Assembly (NCBI GenBank): GCA_964347345.1
Contig: CAYFYB010000018.1
Coordinates: 1-32,442, forward strand
Length of the DNA stretch: 32,442 nucleotides
Reading direction: 5' to 3'
Source: JAJISG01 sp964347345
Lineage (GTDB): Archaea; Thermoplasmatota; Thermoplasmata; RBG-16-68-12; JAJISG01
The translations under genes and the position numbers were made by a program. Below are positions 1-6,909 of the stretch, one piece after another (position 1 is the first letter of the stretch; the number at the start of each line of letters is the position of its first letter). The notes under the pieces were generated by a model. That model was not told where the DNA came from, made no database searches, and saw only the letters and a list, made by a program, of their open reading frames with translations.

Positions 1-18
1 CTACGGCAGGGGAGCGAC

Positions 19-555
19 ATGCTGTCGCGTCTCTGGATCAAGCCCAACGTCGGGCATGCACTAGCTCAGGGTGGACTAGCTGGGGCCTTCGCCCTACTCC
101 TCGCCTTCCCCATCGCCTGGGAGCTAACCGCTCAGGCCACCTACGCCATTCTCCAGTTCGGCGGCGTCCCTTCCCTCCTGGTCCTGGCCCCTAACGACCC
201 AACCCTCTACGTCAAGACGGCGGAGGGGGACATCGCCGCCTTCGCCATCCTGGTAGAGTGCTCGGGCCTCATAACGGTGGGCATCTTCGGCCTCATCCTG
301 GCGGCGACCATGGGCCTCCTCCAAGGACCCTTCTGGTTCAAGGCCCTCTGGACGGGGGTGGGCACCGGCGTCGGCGTCTTCTGGAACGTCAACCGCCTGG
401 TCCTATCCGCCTCGACGGCCCACTACGTCGGCATGCAGGCCTTCGAGGTCATCCATTTCATCTTCTCCCCCATGGTGGACTTCCTCTGGATGGTCGTCGT
501 CTGGTCCGTGGGGATGTCCCTCATGGCCCGCTGGGCCCCGGAGGTGGGTCCATGA
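19..555 (+). CDS. Archaeosortase/exosortase-family membrane transpeptidase
   Basis: A 178-residue integral membrane protein. The hydrophobic segments carry the three spaced residues that define the exosortase/archaeosortase family: Cys81 in VECSG, Arg126 in NVNRL and His146 in EVIHF. By family knowledge these enzymes cut a C-terminal tripartite signal (short motif, membrane helix, basic tail) and process or transfer the protein at the outer membrane face. The start ATG follows a purine-rich AGGGGAG, but the frame stays open to the window edge, so an earlier start is possible. It overlaps the glycosyltransferase by ATGA and leads a four-gene cassette whose last gene has a fitting C-terminal signal. 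I cannot assign it to a named archaeosortase subclass. Confidence 0.82.
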   Translation: MLSRLWIKPNVGHALAQGGLAGAFALLLAFPIAWELTAQATYAILQFGGVPSLLVLAPNDPTLYVKTAEGDIAAFAILVECSGLITVGIFGLILAATMGLLQGPFWFKALWTGVGTGVGVFWNVNRLVLSASTAHYVGMQAFEVIHFIFSPMVDFLWMVVVWSVGMSLMARWAPEVGP

Positions 556-1820
556 TGCAGTACCTCCTCTTCCCCATCATCGCCGTCATGCTCATCTACA
601 TGGTCCGCCACTACCTCTTCTCCTACTTCGCCCTCTTCAGGGAACCGACGGAGAGGAGCTATCAGGAGGTCGCGGGCCTCTACCGCCCCTTCGTCACCAT
701 CCTCATCCCCTGCCACAACGAGGACCGGGTCGTCGGCCCCCTGCTGGACCGGCTGGTGGCCACCACCTACCCCAAGGAGAGGCTGGAGATCGTCCCCATC
801 GACGACGCCTCCACCGATGCCACGGGGGACATGCTGGAGGAGTACGCCCGCAAGCACCCCTTCATCAGGCCGCTCCATCGGCCCGACGGCGGCAATGGCA
901 AGGCCGCGGCCCTCAACGCGGGCCTCAAGGCCTCCAAGGGGGATGTCATCCTCACCTTCGACGCCGACTACCTTCCCCAGTACGACATCGTGGAGAAGCT
1001 GGTGGCCCCCTTCGTGGACCCCGAGGTCGGCGGCGTTCAGGGAAGGGTGACGGTCTACAACGAGGACGAGAGCTTCGTGTCCAAGCTCGTCACCCTGGAG
1101 CGCATCGGCGGCTACAGGATAGACCAGGTGGCCCGGGATCGCTTCGGGCTCATCCCGCAGTACGGCGGCACCGTGGGCGGCTTCCGCCGTGATCTCCTGG
1201 AGGCCTTCGGCGGGTGGGACGAGGCCATGCTGGCGGAGGACACCGACCTCACCGCCAAGACGGTCCTTCACGGCTACAAGGTCCGCTATGTGCTGGAGGC
1301 GGAGTCCTACGAGGAGGCCGTCACAACCTGGCGGGCCTACTGGAGGCAGCGCTACCGGTGGGCCAAGGGCCACATGCAGTGCGCCTTCCGCTACACCCGC
1401 TCGGCCTTCAGATCGGACAGGCTGTCGCCGCTGCAGAAGCTGGACATGCTCCTCTTCCTCTGGGTGTACTTCGCTCCCCTCGTGGTCTTCATGGGCTGGA
1501 CCCTGGGCATCGTGGCCTTCCTCATGGAGGCACCGCCCATCCTGCCCTTCTACGTCGGGACCCTGAGCGTCTTCACCTACAGCGCCGTGGGGAACTTCGC
1601 CCCCTTCTTCGAGGTGGGCCTCGGGGTGTACCTGGACAAGCGGAAGAGCTTCCTCTGGATGCTCCCAGGCCTCCTCTTCGCCTTCTTCCTGAGCGTGGTC
1701 TGCTGCACCGTGGCCTTCCTGGACCTCCTCATCAGGAGGAACGGGAAGCACAAGTGGAACCACACCATCCACAACGGCAACGGCTATCACGGAGCCGCAA
1801 AGGCGTTCGGGGGTGATTAG
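552..1820 (+). CDS. Processive family-2 glycosyltransferase, membrane-bound
   Basis: A 422-residue inverting GT2 enzyme of the cellulose-synthase/hyaluronan-synthase/IcaA type. One N-terminal membrane helix is followed by a GT-A domain (about residues 46-285) with the nucleotide-binding Asp pair at 84-85, DAD at 137-139, the catalytic-base motif AEDTD at 228-232 and QRYRW at 266-270, the QxxRW signature of processive enzymes. Three or so C-terminal helices (about 298-395) would form the export channel. The ATG at 552 overlaps the archaeosortase stop as ATGA; a second ATG at 555 lies at a better distance (8 nt) from GAGGTG at 541-546. It probably builds or transfers a sugar polymer on the outer surface. 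The substrate is unknown; its place between sortase and substrate suggests glycosylation of the sorted protein. Confidence 0.88.
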   Translation: MMQYLLFPIIAVMLIYMVRHYLFSYFALFREPTERSYQEVAGLYRPFVTILIPCHNEDRVVGPLLDRLVATTYPKERLEIVPIDDASTDATGDMLEEYARKHPFIRPLHRPDGGNGKAAALNAGLKASKGDVILTFDADYLPQYDIVEKLVAPFVDPEVGGVQGRVTVYNEDESFVSKLVTLERIGGYRIDQVARDRFGLIPQYGGTVGGFRRDLLEAFGGWDEAMLAEDTDLTAKTVLHGYKVRYVLEAESYEEAVTTWRAYWRQRYRWAKGHMQCAFRYTRSAFRSDRLSPLQKLDMLLFLWVYFAPLVVFMGWTLGIVAFLMEAPPILPFYVGTLSVFTYSAVGNFAPFFEVGLGVYLDKRKSFLWMLPGLLFAFFLSVVCCTVAFLDLLIRRNGKHKWNHTIHNGNGYHGAAKAFGGD

Positions 1821-2465
1821 GTGGCCATCTCGCTCCCATGGCTCTTCCTCCTGGGCCTCCTCCTCCCTGTCGCCCTCGTGGCCCCCCTGGTCATAGAGCA
1901 CGCTCGGGGCAGGGACAAGGGGCCCCGGGAGGTCCCCACCACCACCCTGGACCTGGAGAGGAAGCGGACCCGAACCAAGGGCTCGAAGCGATCCAACAAG
2001 GACCCGGAGGCTATGCCGGGGCTGACCCGCGTGCCAGTGGATCTGGAGATCCTGGAAGGGATGGAGATGGAGGGGAACGTGGTCACCTACGGGACCCTCA
2101 CCCTGGGCAAGGGGGCATCCCTGAAGGGGAGCGCCAAGGCCTTGAAGGGCATCCGCCTGGAAGAGGAGTCCAAGGCCTATGGGAACCTGATCTGCAAGGG
2201 GGATGTGGAGCTGGGAAGGCTCAGCTATGTCCAGGGCGTCGTGTACACCTCCGGCAACGTGACCCTCAAGGCCGGGGCGGCCGTGAGGGGGATCTACGCC
2301 GATGGGCGTGTGGACATCTACCCAGGGGCCGAGATCCTCGAGGATGTGCTAGCCAAGGGCGGCATCCACCTGGTGGTACCGGTGGACAGCGCCAAGGCCC
2401 TGGAGGAGCTGGAGTCCCTGAACGCGCTGCTCCATCCTGAAGAGTTTGCGGAGGATGAGAAATGA
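1821..2465 (+). CDS. Membrane-anchored bactofilin/CcmA-like beta-helix protein
   Basis: A 214-residue protein starting at a GTG directly after the glycosyltransferase stop. Residues 4-25 form a membrane helix, followed by a basic, charged linker (about 28-65). Residues about 79-190 are a run of short repeats alternating hydrophobic and Gly/Lys positions (for example VVTYGTLTLGKGASLKG, then NVTLKAGAAVRG), the pattern of the polymer-forming bactofilin/CcmA right-handed beta-helix. Bacterial bactofilins polymerise and scaffold envelope enzymes. Here the inferred job is a scaffold or surface stalk for the glycosyltransferase and sortase complex. Its stop overlaps the next ATG (ATGA). The fold is assigned from repeat pattern only. 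Confidence 0.7.
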   Translation: MAISLPWLFLLGLLLPVALVAPLVIEHARGRDKGPREVPTTTLDLERKRTRTKGSKRSNKDPEAMPGLTRVPVDLEILEGMEMEGNVVTYGTLTLGKGASLKGSAKALKGIRLEEESKAYGNLICKGDVELGRLSYVQGVVYTSGNVTLKAGAAVRGIYADGRVDIYPGAEILEDVLAKGGIHLVVPVDSAKALEELESLNALLHPEEFAEDEK

Positions 2466-3076
2466 GGGCCTGGCCTGTCTTCCTCCTGGCACTGCTTCTC
2501 CTGGCACCGGCGGTCCAGGCCCAGACGGAGTGGGTGCAGCTGGACGACCCTCCCCCGGTGCGACAGGGGGATGGGCCCGCTCCAGCGGATGCGGTGGACC
2601 TCTACTATGCCACCAACGCCACCCACTTCTTCTTCCGCCAGGACTTGGCTGCCATGCCGGAGGTGGACAACTACACCTACGTGGTGTACATGGACAAGCC
2701 CCAGGGTGGCGACTATGAGGAGGATTACCGCCTGGTGCACTCCCAGTCCGGGTCCTACATGGAGCAGTGGAACGGAACCGATTGGGTGTACGTGCAGGAC
2801 ATCGTGGTGACGGTGGACTCAGGGAATGTCAGCCTGATCTTCGAGGTGCCTGTGGACTCCATCGGTGGCATCGGGGACTCCAACGTTGGCGTCTGGTTCG
2901 AGAACTACCAGGGGGCGGACTCCTTCACAGGCCAGGCGGATAGGGCCCCGAAGGGCGGGAGGTTCACGATTCAAAGGAGGGCCATCCCGAACCTTCCCCT
3001 CATCGTCCTGCCCGCCTTCGCTGGGGGCCTCGTGGGAGGGATCCTCCTGCTGCGCAAGAAGTTTTTTCCCTTGTAG
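2462..3076 (+). CDS. Secreted protein with archaeosortase-type C-terminal signal
   Basis: A 204-residue secreted protein. Residues 1-20 are a signal peptide ending in VQA. The body (about 22-170) is beta-rich, resembling CBM9/DOMON-like surface domains, and holds four N-glycosylation sequons (Asn52, Asn70, Asn104, Asn122). The C-terminus has the three-part sorting signal: a short motif IPNLP at 175-179, a membrane helix at 180-197 and a basic cluster RKK at 198-200, with only four residues after it. Start ATG sits in an ATGA overlap with the bactofilin-like gene and has GGAGGA upstream. Family knowledge makes it the likely dedicated substrate of the archaeosortase three genes upstream. The molecular function of the exposed domain is unknown. 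Confidence 0.75.
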   Translation: MRAWPVFLLALLLLAPAVQAQTEWVQLDDPPPVRQGDGPAPADAVDLYYATNATHFFFRQDLAAMPEVDNYTYVVYMDKPQGGDYEEDYRLVHSQSGSYMEQWNGTDWVYVQDIVVTVDSGNVSLIFEVPVDSIGGIGDSNVGVWFENYQGADSFTGQADRAPKGGRFTIQRRAIPNLPLIVLPAFAGGLVGGILLLRKKFFPL

Positions 3077-3085
3077 TGGGAAAAA
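3062..3085 (+). terminator. Inverted repeat with T6 tract across the cassette stop codon
   Basis: TTTTTCCC (3063-3070) and GGGAAAAA (3078-3085) are perfect inverted arms around a 7-nt loop that contains the TAG stop of the sorted-protein gene. The T6 run at 3062-3067 on the coding strand is the kind of tract that stops archaeal RNA polymerase. It probably ends the four-gene cassette. Confidence 0.45.
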
Positions 3086-3123
3086 GACTATTACAGTAAA
3101 GACCATCGTCCTCCGGCGAACCC

Positions 3124-4008
3124 TTGACGGTCCAGTGCCCCGTTTGTGGCAATCGCTGCCCAGAGACTGCACGTTATTGCCCGGATTGCGGAAATCCCCT
3201 CCCGACAGAGGCGGGGGCCCCTCCTGTATCAGAGGAGGCGCGTCCCACGATCACTTGTCGTAGCTGCGGGCAGTCCAACGAAAGATCAGCGTCCTACTGC
3301 ACGAACTGTGGCAGTTCGCTAGGGACCCCCGTGGGGGCTGAGCAGGCCTGGCGTGCGGACACGAGCAAGGCCGCTGACAGGACCCGGACCGGTCTTCTCC
3401 TCCTGGTAATCGGTGCCGTCCTCTCCGCCATCCCCTTCATAAGCATCGTCGGTGCCCTCATTTTGCTGATAGCCGTGATTCTCATCTACATGGGGGCGGT
3501 GGCCTTCGGAGAACAGCACAGGATGTACGTGGTGTGGTCCATAGTCACTTGGATACTGATATTCATCGGCGTCTTGGTCAGCGTGGTCGTCATCGGGCTT
3601 CAGCTCGCGGCGGCCATCATAGAGGAGAGGCCACCTGCTGAAATGCTGTCCACCTGGACCGCTTTCGTCATAGCCTACGCCGTGGGGGGCGCCGCCTTTG
3701 GCATCCCCTATCTCCTCATCACCTACCGCCTGCAAGAGGATGATGGTAGGAAGGTCCTCTGGCTGGCTTTTGTAGTCCAGGCTGGCGTCTTAGTGGGGGT
3801 CGCCGCGGCTTTATACAGCCAGATGGAAGCCTTCATCAACGAGATAGTGAGTGGGTATGGGACCAGTCTCTTCCTCGGTGGACAGCTGGGTCCGGAGGCT
3901 CTTGCGGGTCTGACGAACCTCGTATGGGCGTACGCCTTCTACCTAGCGTACCGAAGGGTGGCCGATGGACGTCTCGAGCCTGTTCGTATGGGAGGACAGC
4001 AGGGCTGA
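3124..4008 (+). CDS. Double zinc-ribbon multi-pass membrane protein
   Basis: A 294-residue protein starting at TTG; no ATG or GTG is available between the upstream in-frame TAA (3097) and the first ribbon. Two zinc ribbons open the protein, CPVCG...CPDCG (about residues 5-23) and CRSCG...CTNCG (about 45-63), each with two CxxC knuckles. About six membrane helices follow between residues 85 and 280. Zinc ribbons joined to membrane helices are common in archaeal proteins of unknown role; the ribbons probably face the cytoplasm and bind a partner. It stands alone, after the probable terminator of the cassette. No function can be assigned. Confidence 0.75.
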   Translation: MTVQCPVCGNRCPETARYCPDCGNPLPTEAGAPPVSEEARPTITCRSCGQSNERSASYCTNCGSSLGTPVGAEQAWRADTSKAADRTRTGLLLLVIGAVLSAIPFISIVGALILLIAVILIYMGAVAFGEQHRMYVVWSIVTWILIFIGVLVSVVVIGLQLAAAIIEERPPAEMLSTWTAFVIAYAVGGAAFGIPYLLITYRLQEDDGRKVLWLAFVVQAGVLVGVAAALYSQMEAFINEIVSGYGTSLFLGGQLGPEALAGLTNLVWAYAFYLAYRRVADGRLEPVRMGGQQG

Positions 4009-4190
4009 GGAAGGAGTGTACCGACGGCACCGTTGCGGTGATATGAAACGGGCGAGTCCGTCTGCAGCGCCGAGGGGTCTCGAAGACTAGTGGTTCCGCT
4101 CTGATATTTCACACAAGTCACCCCGCTAAGTCCTCGGGCCACCTACGTGCATGTTGGCGTCATATGGTTACCAATCCCTGTCAGGGAACC

Positions 4191-4613
4191 ATGATGAAGG
4201 GGGAGCAGGACAACGTGCAGTGTGTGCAGCGATTGTATGCAGCCTTTGGGCGCGGCGACCTGCCGGCCGTGATGGACATGTTGGCAGAAGATGTGGACTG
4301 GCAATCACCAGTGACTCGATCCAAGCATGCCGAATTATCATGGTCCCGTCCGCGCCACGGCCGCGAGCAAGTGGCACAGTTCCTCGAGGAACTCGCGGAG
4401 AAGGTGCACGCCGAGGAGTTTGAGGATTTGGAGTTCACAGCCCAGGGTGATCGAGTGGTCGTCGAGGGAAGGAACCGCGGTACCGTGAGATCCACCGGTC
4501 GAAACTACGAGCACGACTGGGTGATGGTATTCACCGTGCGAGGCGGCAAGATTGTGAGGTCTCGCCACTACTACGACACGGCCGATGTGGCGATGGCCTT
4601 TCACAGTGAGTGA
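4191..4613 (+). CDS. SnoaL-like / NTF2-fold ketosteroid-isomerase-related protein
   Basis: A 140-residue protein of the NTF2-like superfamily. It opens with the family's first helix (VQCVQRLYAAFGRGDLPAVM), followed by LAEDVDW and ends with the beta-sheet pattern VMVFTVRGGKIVRSRHYYDT typical of SnoaL-like and ketosteroid-isomerase-related proteins. The fold is a cone-shaped pocket for small hydrophobic ligands; many members have no known reaction. I prefer the start at 4191 (or ATG at 4194), because AGGGA lies just upstream and the family begins here; an in-frame ATG at 4164 would add nine residues without a ribosome site. Arginine is mostly CGN and Leu/Gln/Ser choices differ from the AGG/CTG-rich neighbours, hinting at transfer from bacteria. 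The 180 bases before it hold no recognised element. Confidence 0.75.
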   Translation: MMKGEQDNVQCVQRLYAAFGRGDLPAVMDMLAEDVDWQSPVTRSKHAELSWSRPRHGREQVAQFLEELAEKVHAEEFEDLEFTAQGDRVVVEGRNRGTVRSTGRNYEHDWVMVFTVRGGKIVRSRHYYDTADVAMAFHSE

Positions 4614-4687
4614 TGTCTTTCGTTTCGCTGGGAGTAGAACTGCCAGAAGGTGCAAGAGAGACCCAGTTCCATAAGTCCGGCAGGGCT

Positions 4688-5014
4688 TCAAAGACCCAAC
4701 TCATAGGGGTCGACCCCCGTAACAGTGAGCCCCCTCAGCGATCTTCGGTCGACAACGGCCTTCACCTCCCGATCCTCAGCCTTTTCGATTAGGGGTTTGG
4801 CGACGTGGACCACTCTGCCTTCCGTGCTGATCAGAGGCTCGAAGGTGTATCGACCCTCTCTCTCCCCAACGTACACCTCAACATTCGGGACGGCCTTGCA
4901 GAGGGTGGAGGTGCACCGGCCCTTCTTGTAGACGAGGTCGATGACGATTTCCCTGCCGGGCCGGCCTTCGAGGTACTCCAGGGCCTCTTTCGTGAAGGAG
5001 ATTTCCAGGGGCAT
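4688..5014 (-). CDS. HesB/IscA-like small protein
   Basis: A 108-residue protein. The start (ISFTKEALEYLEG), a central Cys34/Cys39 pair in GRCTSTLC, and the end (VKAVVDRRSLRGLTVTGVD) follow the outline of the A-type HesB/IscA fold, in which the last segment is normally followed by a CxC iron-sulfur binding tail. That tail is absent, so carrying an Fe-S cluster in the usual way is doubtful; the two central cysteines could still bind metal. Similar short HesB-like proteins with a Cys pair exist in many prokaryotes without known function. It lies downstream of the threonine aldolase on the same strand with a 57-nt gap, possibly co-transcribed. The assignment is by pattern only. Confidence 0.55.
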   Translation of the reverse strand: MPLEISFTKEALEYLEGRPGREIVIDLVYKKGRCTSTLCKAVPNVEVYVGEREGRYTFEPLISTEGRVVHVAKPLIEKAEDREVKAVVDRRSLRGLTVTGVDPYELGL

Positions 5015-5071
5015 GGGGCACTTCCAACGATGTGGGGCTCTATCAAGTTGACATTCTCGACCCTTTACCGG

Positions 5072-6127
5072 TTAGGCCGGACGTCTCGTCTCCGCCTCCC
5101 TGAAGGCGGCCTCCAGCAAAGCCAATGCCTTCTCGATGTGCTGCTTCGTGATGCCGTAGTGCGTTACGCATCTCACCCGCGTCGGGCCTTTCGTCGTGAC
5201 CCTCAGACCCTTCGCCTCCACCATGGAAGCAAACTGGGGTGCCGTCAGGCCCAACCGACGCACGTCGAATATGACGATGTTGGTCTGGACACTCTTGAGG
5301 TCCACATCCACCGCCCCGAGGCTCACGATGCCCTTCGCCAGTGTCTTCGCAGTGGTGTGATCCTCCGCCAGCCGGTCCACCATCTTCTCCAGGGCCACCA
5401 GCCCGGCGGCGGCGATGATGCCCGCCTGTCTCATCCCTCCGCCCAGCACCTTCCTGGCTCGACGGGCCTCCTGGATGAACTCCTCCGAGCCGACGACCAC
5501 GGAGCCCACCGGGCAGGAGAGGCCTTTGGAGAGGCAGAACGTCAGAGAATCGGCCTCCTTGGCAAGATCCACGGGGGGGACTCCCAGGGCGACGGCGGCG
5601 TTGAAGATGCGGGCCCCGTCCACGTGCACCCTCAGGCGGTGCTCCCTTGCCACCGCCGCCACCTCCTTCATCCTCTCAACGGAGATGACGGTCCCCCCGG
5701 CGGAGTTGTGGGTGTTCTCCAGGCAGACTATCGATGTCCTGGGGAAGTGCACGTTGGCCGGTCGAAGGGCCTCCTTCACCTGCCTGCCGGTGAGGATGCC
5801 GTAGCGGGCCGGCACCGGTCGAGGGATCAACCCCGCCACACGGGTCATCCCAGCGCTCTCGTTGTTGCAGATGTGGGATTCCGCCTCCACGATGGCCTCC
5901 TCCCCTGGTCTCGTCAGGGACATCAGGCTCACCAGGTTGCCCTGAGTCCCGCTGGTCACCAGCAGGCCGGCCTCCTTTCCCAGCCGCCTCGCCGCCTCCT
6001 CCTGAAGGCGGTTCACCGTCGGGTCCTCGCCGAACACGTCATCCCCCAGCCTGGCGGTGGCAATGGCCTCCCGCATCTCCTCCGTCGGCAGGGTTACCGT
6101 GTCGCTCCTAAGGTCGATGTACTCCAC
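5072..6127 (-). CDS. ltaE: Low-specificity L-threonine aldolase
   Basis: A 351-residue PLP enzyme of fold type I that cleaves L-threonine/allo-threonine to glycine and acetaldehyde. The family hallmarks are clear: the opening YIDLRSDTVTLPT, the PLP-contacting HVDGAR at 168-173 and the Schiff-base lysine Lys201 in FCLSKGLSCPVGS, and the length matches the family. I chose the GTG at 6127 because the family starts there and a TATA-like box lies about 34 nt upstream; the frame is open further upstream to 6220, but that stretch would cross the promoter. It is divergent from the small GTPase. It can supply glycine or remove threonine. Confidence 0.93.
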   Translation of the reverse strand: MEYIDLRSDTVTLPTEEMREAIATARLGDDVFGEDPTVNRLQEEAARRLGKEAGLLVTSGTQGNLVSLMSLTRPGEEAIVEAESHICNNESAGMTRVAGLIPRPVPARYGILTGRQVKEALRPANVHFPRTSIVCLENTHNSAGGTVISVERMKEVAAVAREHRLRVHVDGARIFNAAVALGVPPVDLAKEADSLTFCLSKGLSCPVGSVVVGSEEFIQEARRARKVLGGGMRQAGIIAAAGLVALEKMVDRLAEDHTTAKTLAKGIVSLGAVDVDLKSVQTNIVIFDVRRLGLTAPQFASMVEAKGLRVTTKGPTRVRCVTHYGITKQHIEKALALLEAAFREAETRRPA

Positions 6128-6156
6128 GGCCACACCCAGGGGAGAAGACGAGCCGC

Positions 6157-6164
6157 AATACTTA
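6157..6164 (-). promoter_or_regulatory. TATA-like box for threonine aldolase
   Basis: TAAGTATT on the minus strand, about 34 nt before the GTG at 6127, a fitting distance for an archaeal promoter with a short leader. It supports the downstream start choice. Confidence 0.5.
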
Positions 6165-6203
6165 ACCGTGAGGACCCCGGGCGTTCTGATAATCTGCAAG
6201 GAA

Positions 6204-6211
6204 GGTTTATT
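6204..6211 (+). promoter_or_regulatory. TATA-like box for the small GTPase
   Basis: The sequence GGTTTATT lies about 28 nt before the ATG at 6236, so transcription would start at or next to the start codon (leaderless). Confidence 0.5.
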
Positions 6212-6235
6212 GCCCCCCACGTGAAGGCCCTACGG

Positions 6236-6823
6236 ATGTTGGACCAACCCCTTAAGCTCCTGCAGACCCAGCGGCACGATGTGAGCAAGGCGAAGGTATG
6301 CTTCGTTGGAGACCGGGAGGTGGGGAAGACCAGCCTGATCCGACGGTACGTCCAGGACGCCTTCGATGAACGCTACGTGGCCACCCTGGGAGCCCGGGTC
6401 ACCCAGGTGTATGCCGTCTTGGATGAGGGAGAAGCGGCCCAGGGCATGGAGCTGGTAATCTGGGATGTCATGGGATCCCCTGGCTTCCGGGAGCTCCTCC
6501 AAGAGGCATACTTTCACGGAGCCAATGGCGTGGTGGCTGTGTGCGACGTGACACGGAGGGCGAGCCTGTGGCAGCTGGCATCCTGGTTCAACGCGATAGA
6601 AGCCATCGCCGAGCCGGGTGTAAGGATGGTTGTGGCCAACAAAACCGACCTGGCCGGGGACCGGGTCCTGTCGCGGGAGGAGCTGAGGGCGTATGCGGCC
6701 TCCCACGACTGTGAGGCCTTTGAAGCCAGCGCTAGGACTGGGCAGGGCGTGGCGGAGGTGTTCAAGGCACTGATTTCGAACCTTCTGGACGTCCTTCCAG
6801 GCCTTGAGGAGGAGGAGCACTAG
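6236..6823 (+). CDS. Ras/Rab-like small GTPase
   Basis: A 195-residue small GTPase. All nucleotide motifs are visible: P-loop GDREVGKTS at 25-33, switch-I Thr50 (YVATLG), switch-II WDVMG at 76-80, NKTD at 135-138 and SAR at 165-167. After DxxG, where Ras proteins have the catalytic Gln, this protein has Ser81, so intrinsic hydrolysis is probably slow or needs a partner. A real start at ATG 6236 is supported by the TATA box 28 nt upstream; the frame is open far upstream, but that stretch is the antisense of the aldolase gene. Archaeal Rab-like GTPases often act with roadblock-domain proteins; a 7TM sensor with such a tail lies at 28475-29599, though linkage is only inferred. Confidence 0.88.
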   Translation: MLDQPLKLLQTQRHDVSKAKVCFVGDREVGKTSLIRRYVQDAFDERYVATLGARVTQVYAVLDEGEAAQGMELVIWDVMGSPGFRELLQEAYFHGANGVVAVCDVTRRASLWQLASWFNAIEAIAEPGVRMVVANKTDLAGDRVLSREELRAYAASHDCEAFEASARTGQGVAEVFKALISNLLDVLPGLEEEEH

Positions 6824-6863
6824 GGATCGAGCTTCCTCATCTATTCTCTCCAGCACCGCCAAA

Positions 6864-6871
6864 CTTATAAG
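6864..6871 (+). promoter_or_regulatory. TATA box for the FKBP gene
   Basis: CTTATAAG, about 42 nt before the ATG at 6910. The predicted start site would leave a leader of about 15-20 nt. Confidence 0.6.
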
Positions 6872-6909
6872 TACGGCCAGGTCGATGGAAACGAAAACGG
6901 GCTGGAATC

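Noticed and set aside
423..1901. A 492-codon open frame on the minus strand opposite the glycosyltransferase
   Set aside because: It mirrors the GC-rich third positions of a gene with all GT2 motifs; its translation is low-complexity (Glu/Gly/His/Val) and has no domain.
4009..4163. Possible tRNA or other RNA because of a GGTTCC-like stretch
   Set aside because: No acceptor pairing, D-arm or anticodon arm can be drawn around it.
4805..6235. The long open stretch in frame with, and before, the small GTPase
   Set aside because: It is antisense to the threonine aldolase and HesB-like genes and has His/Arg/Gly-rich composition; the TATA box and GTPase family start put the real start at 6236.
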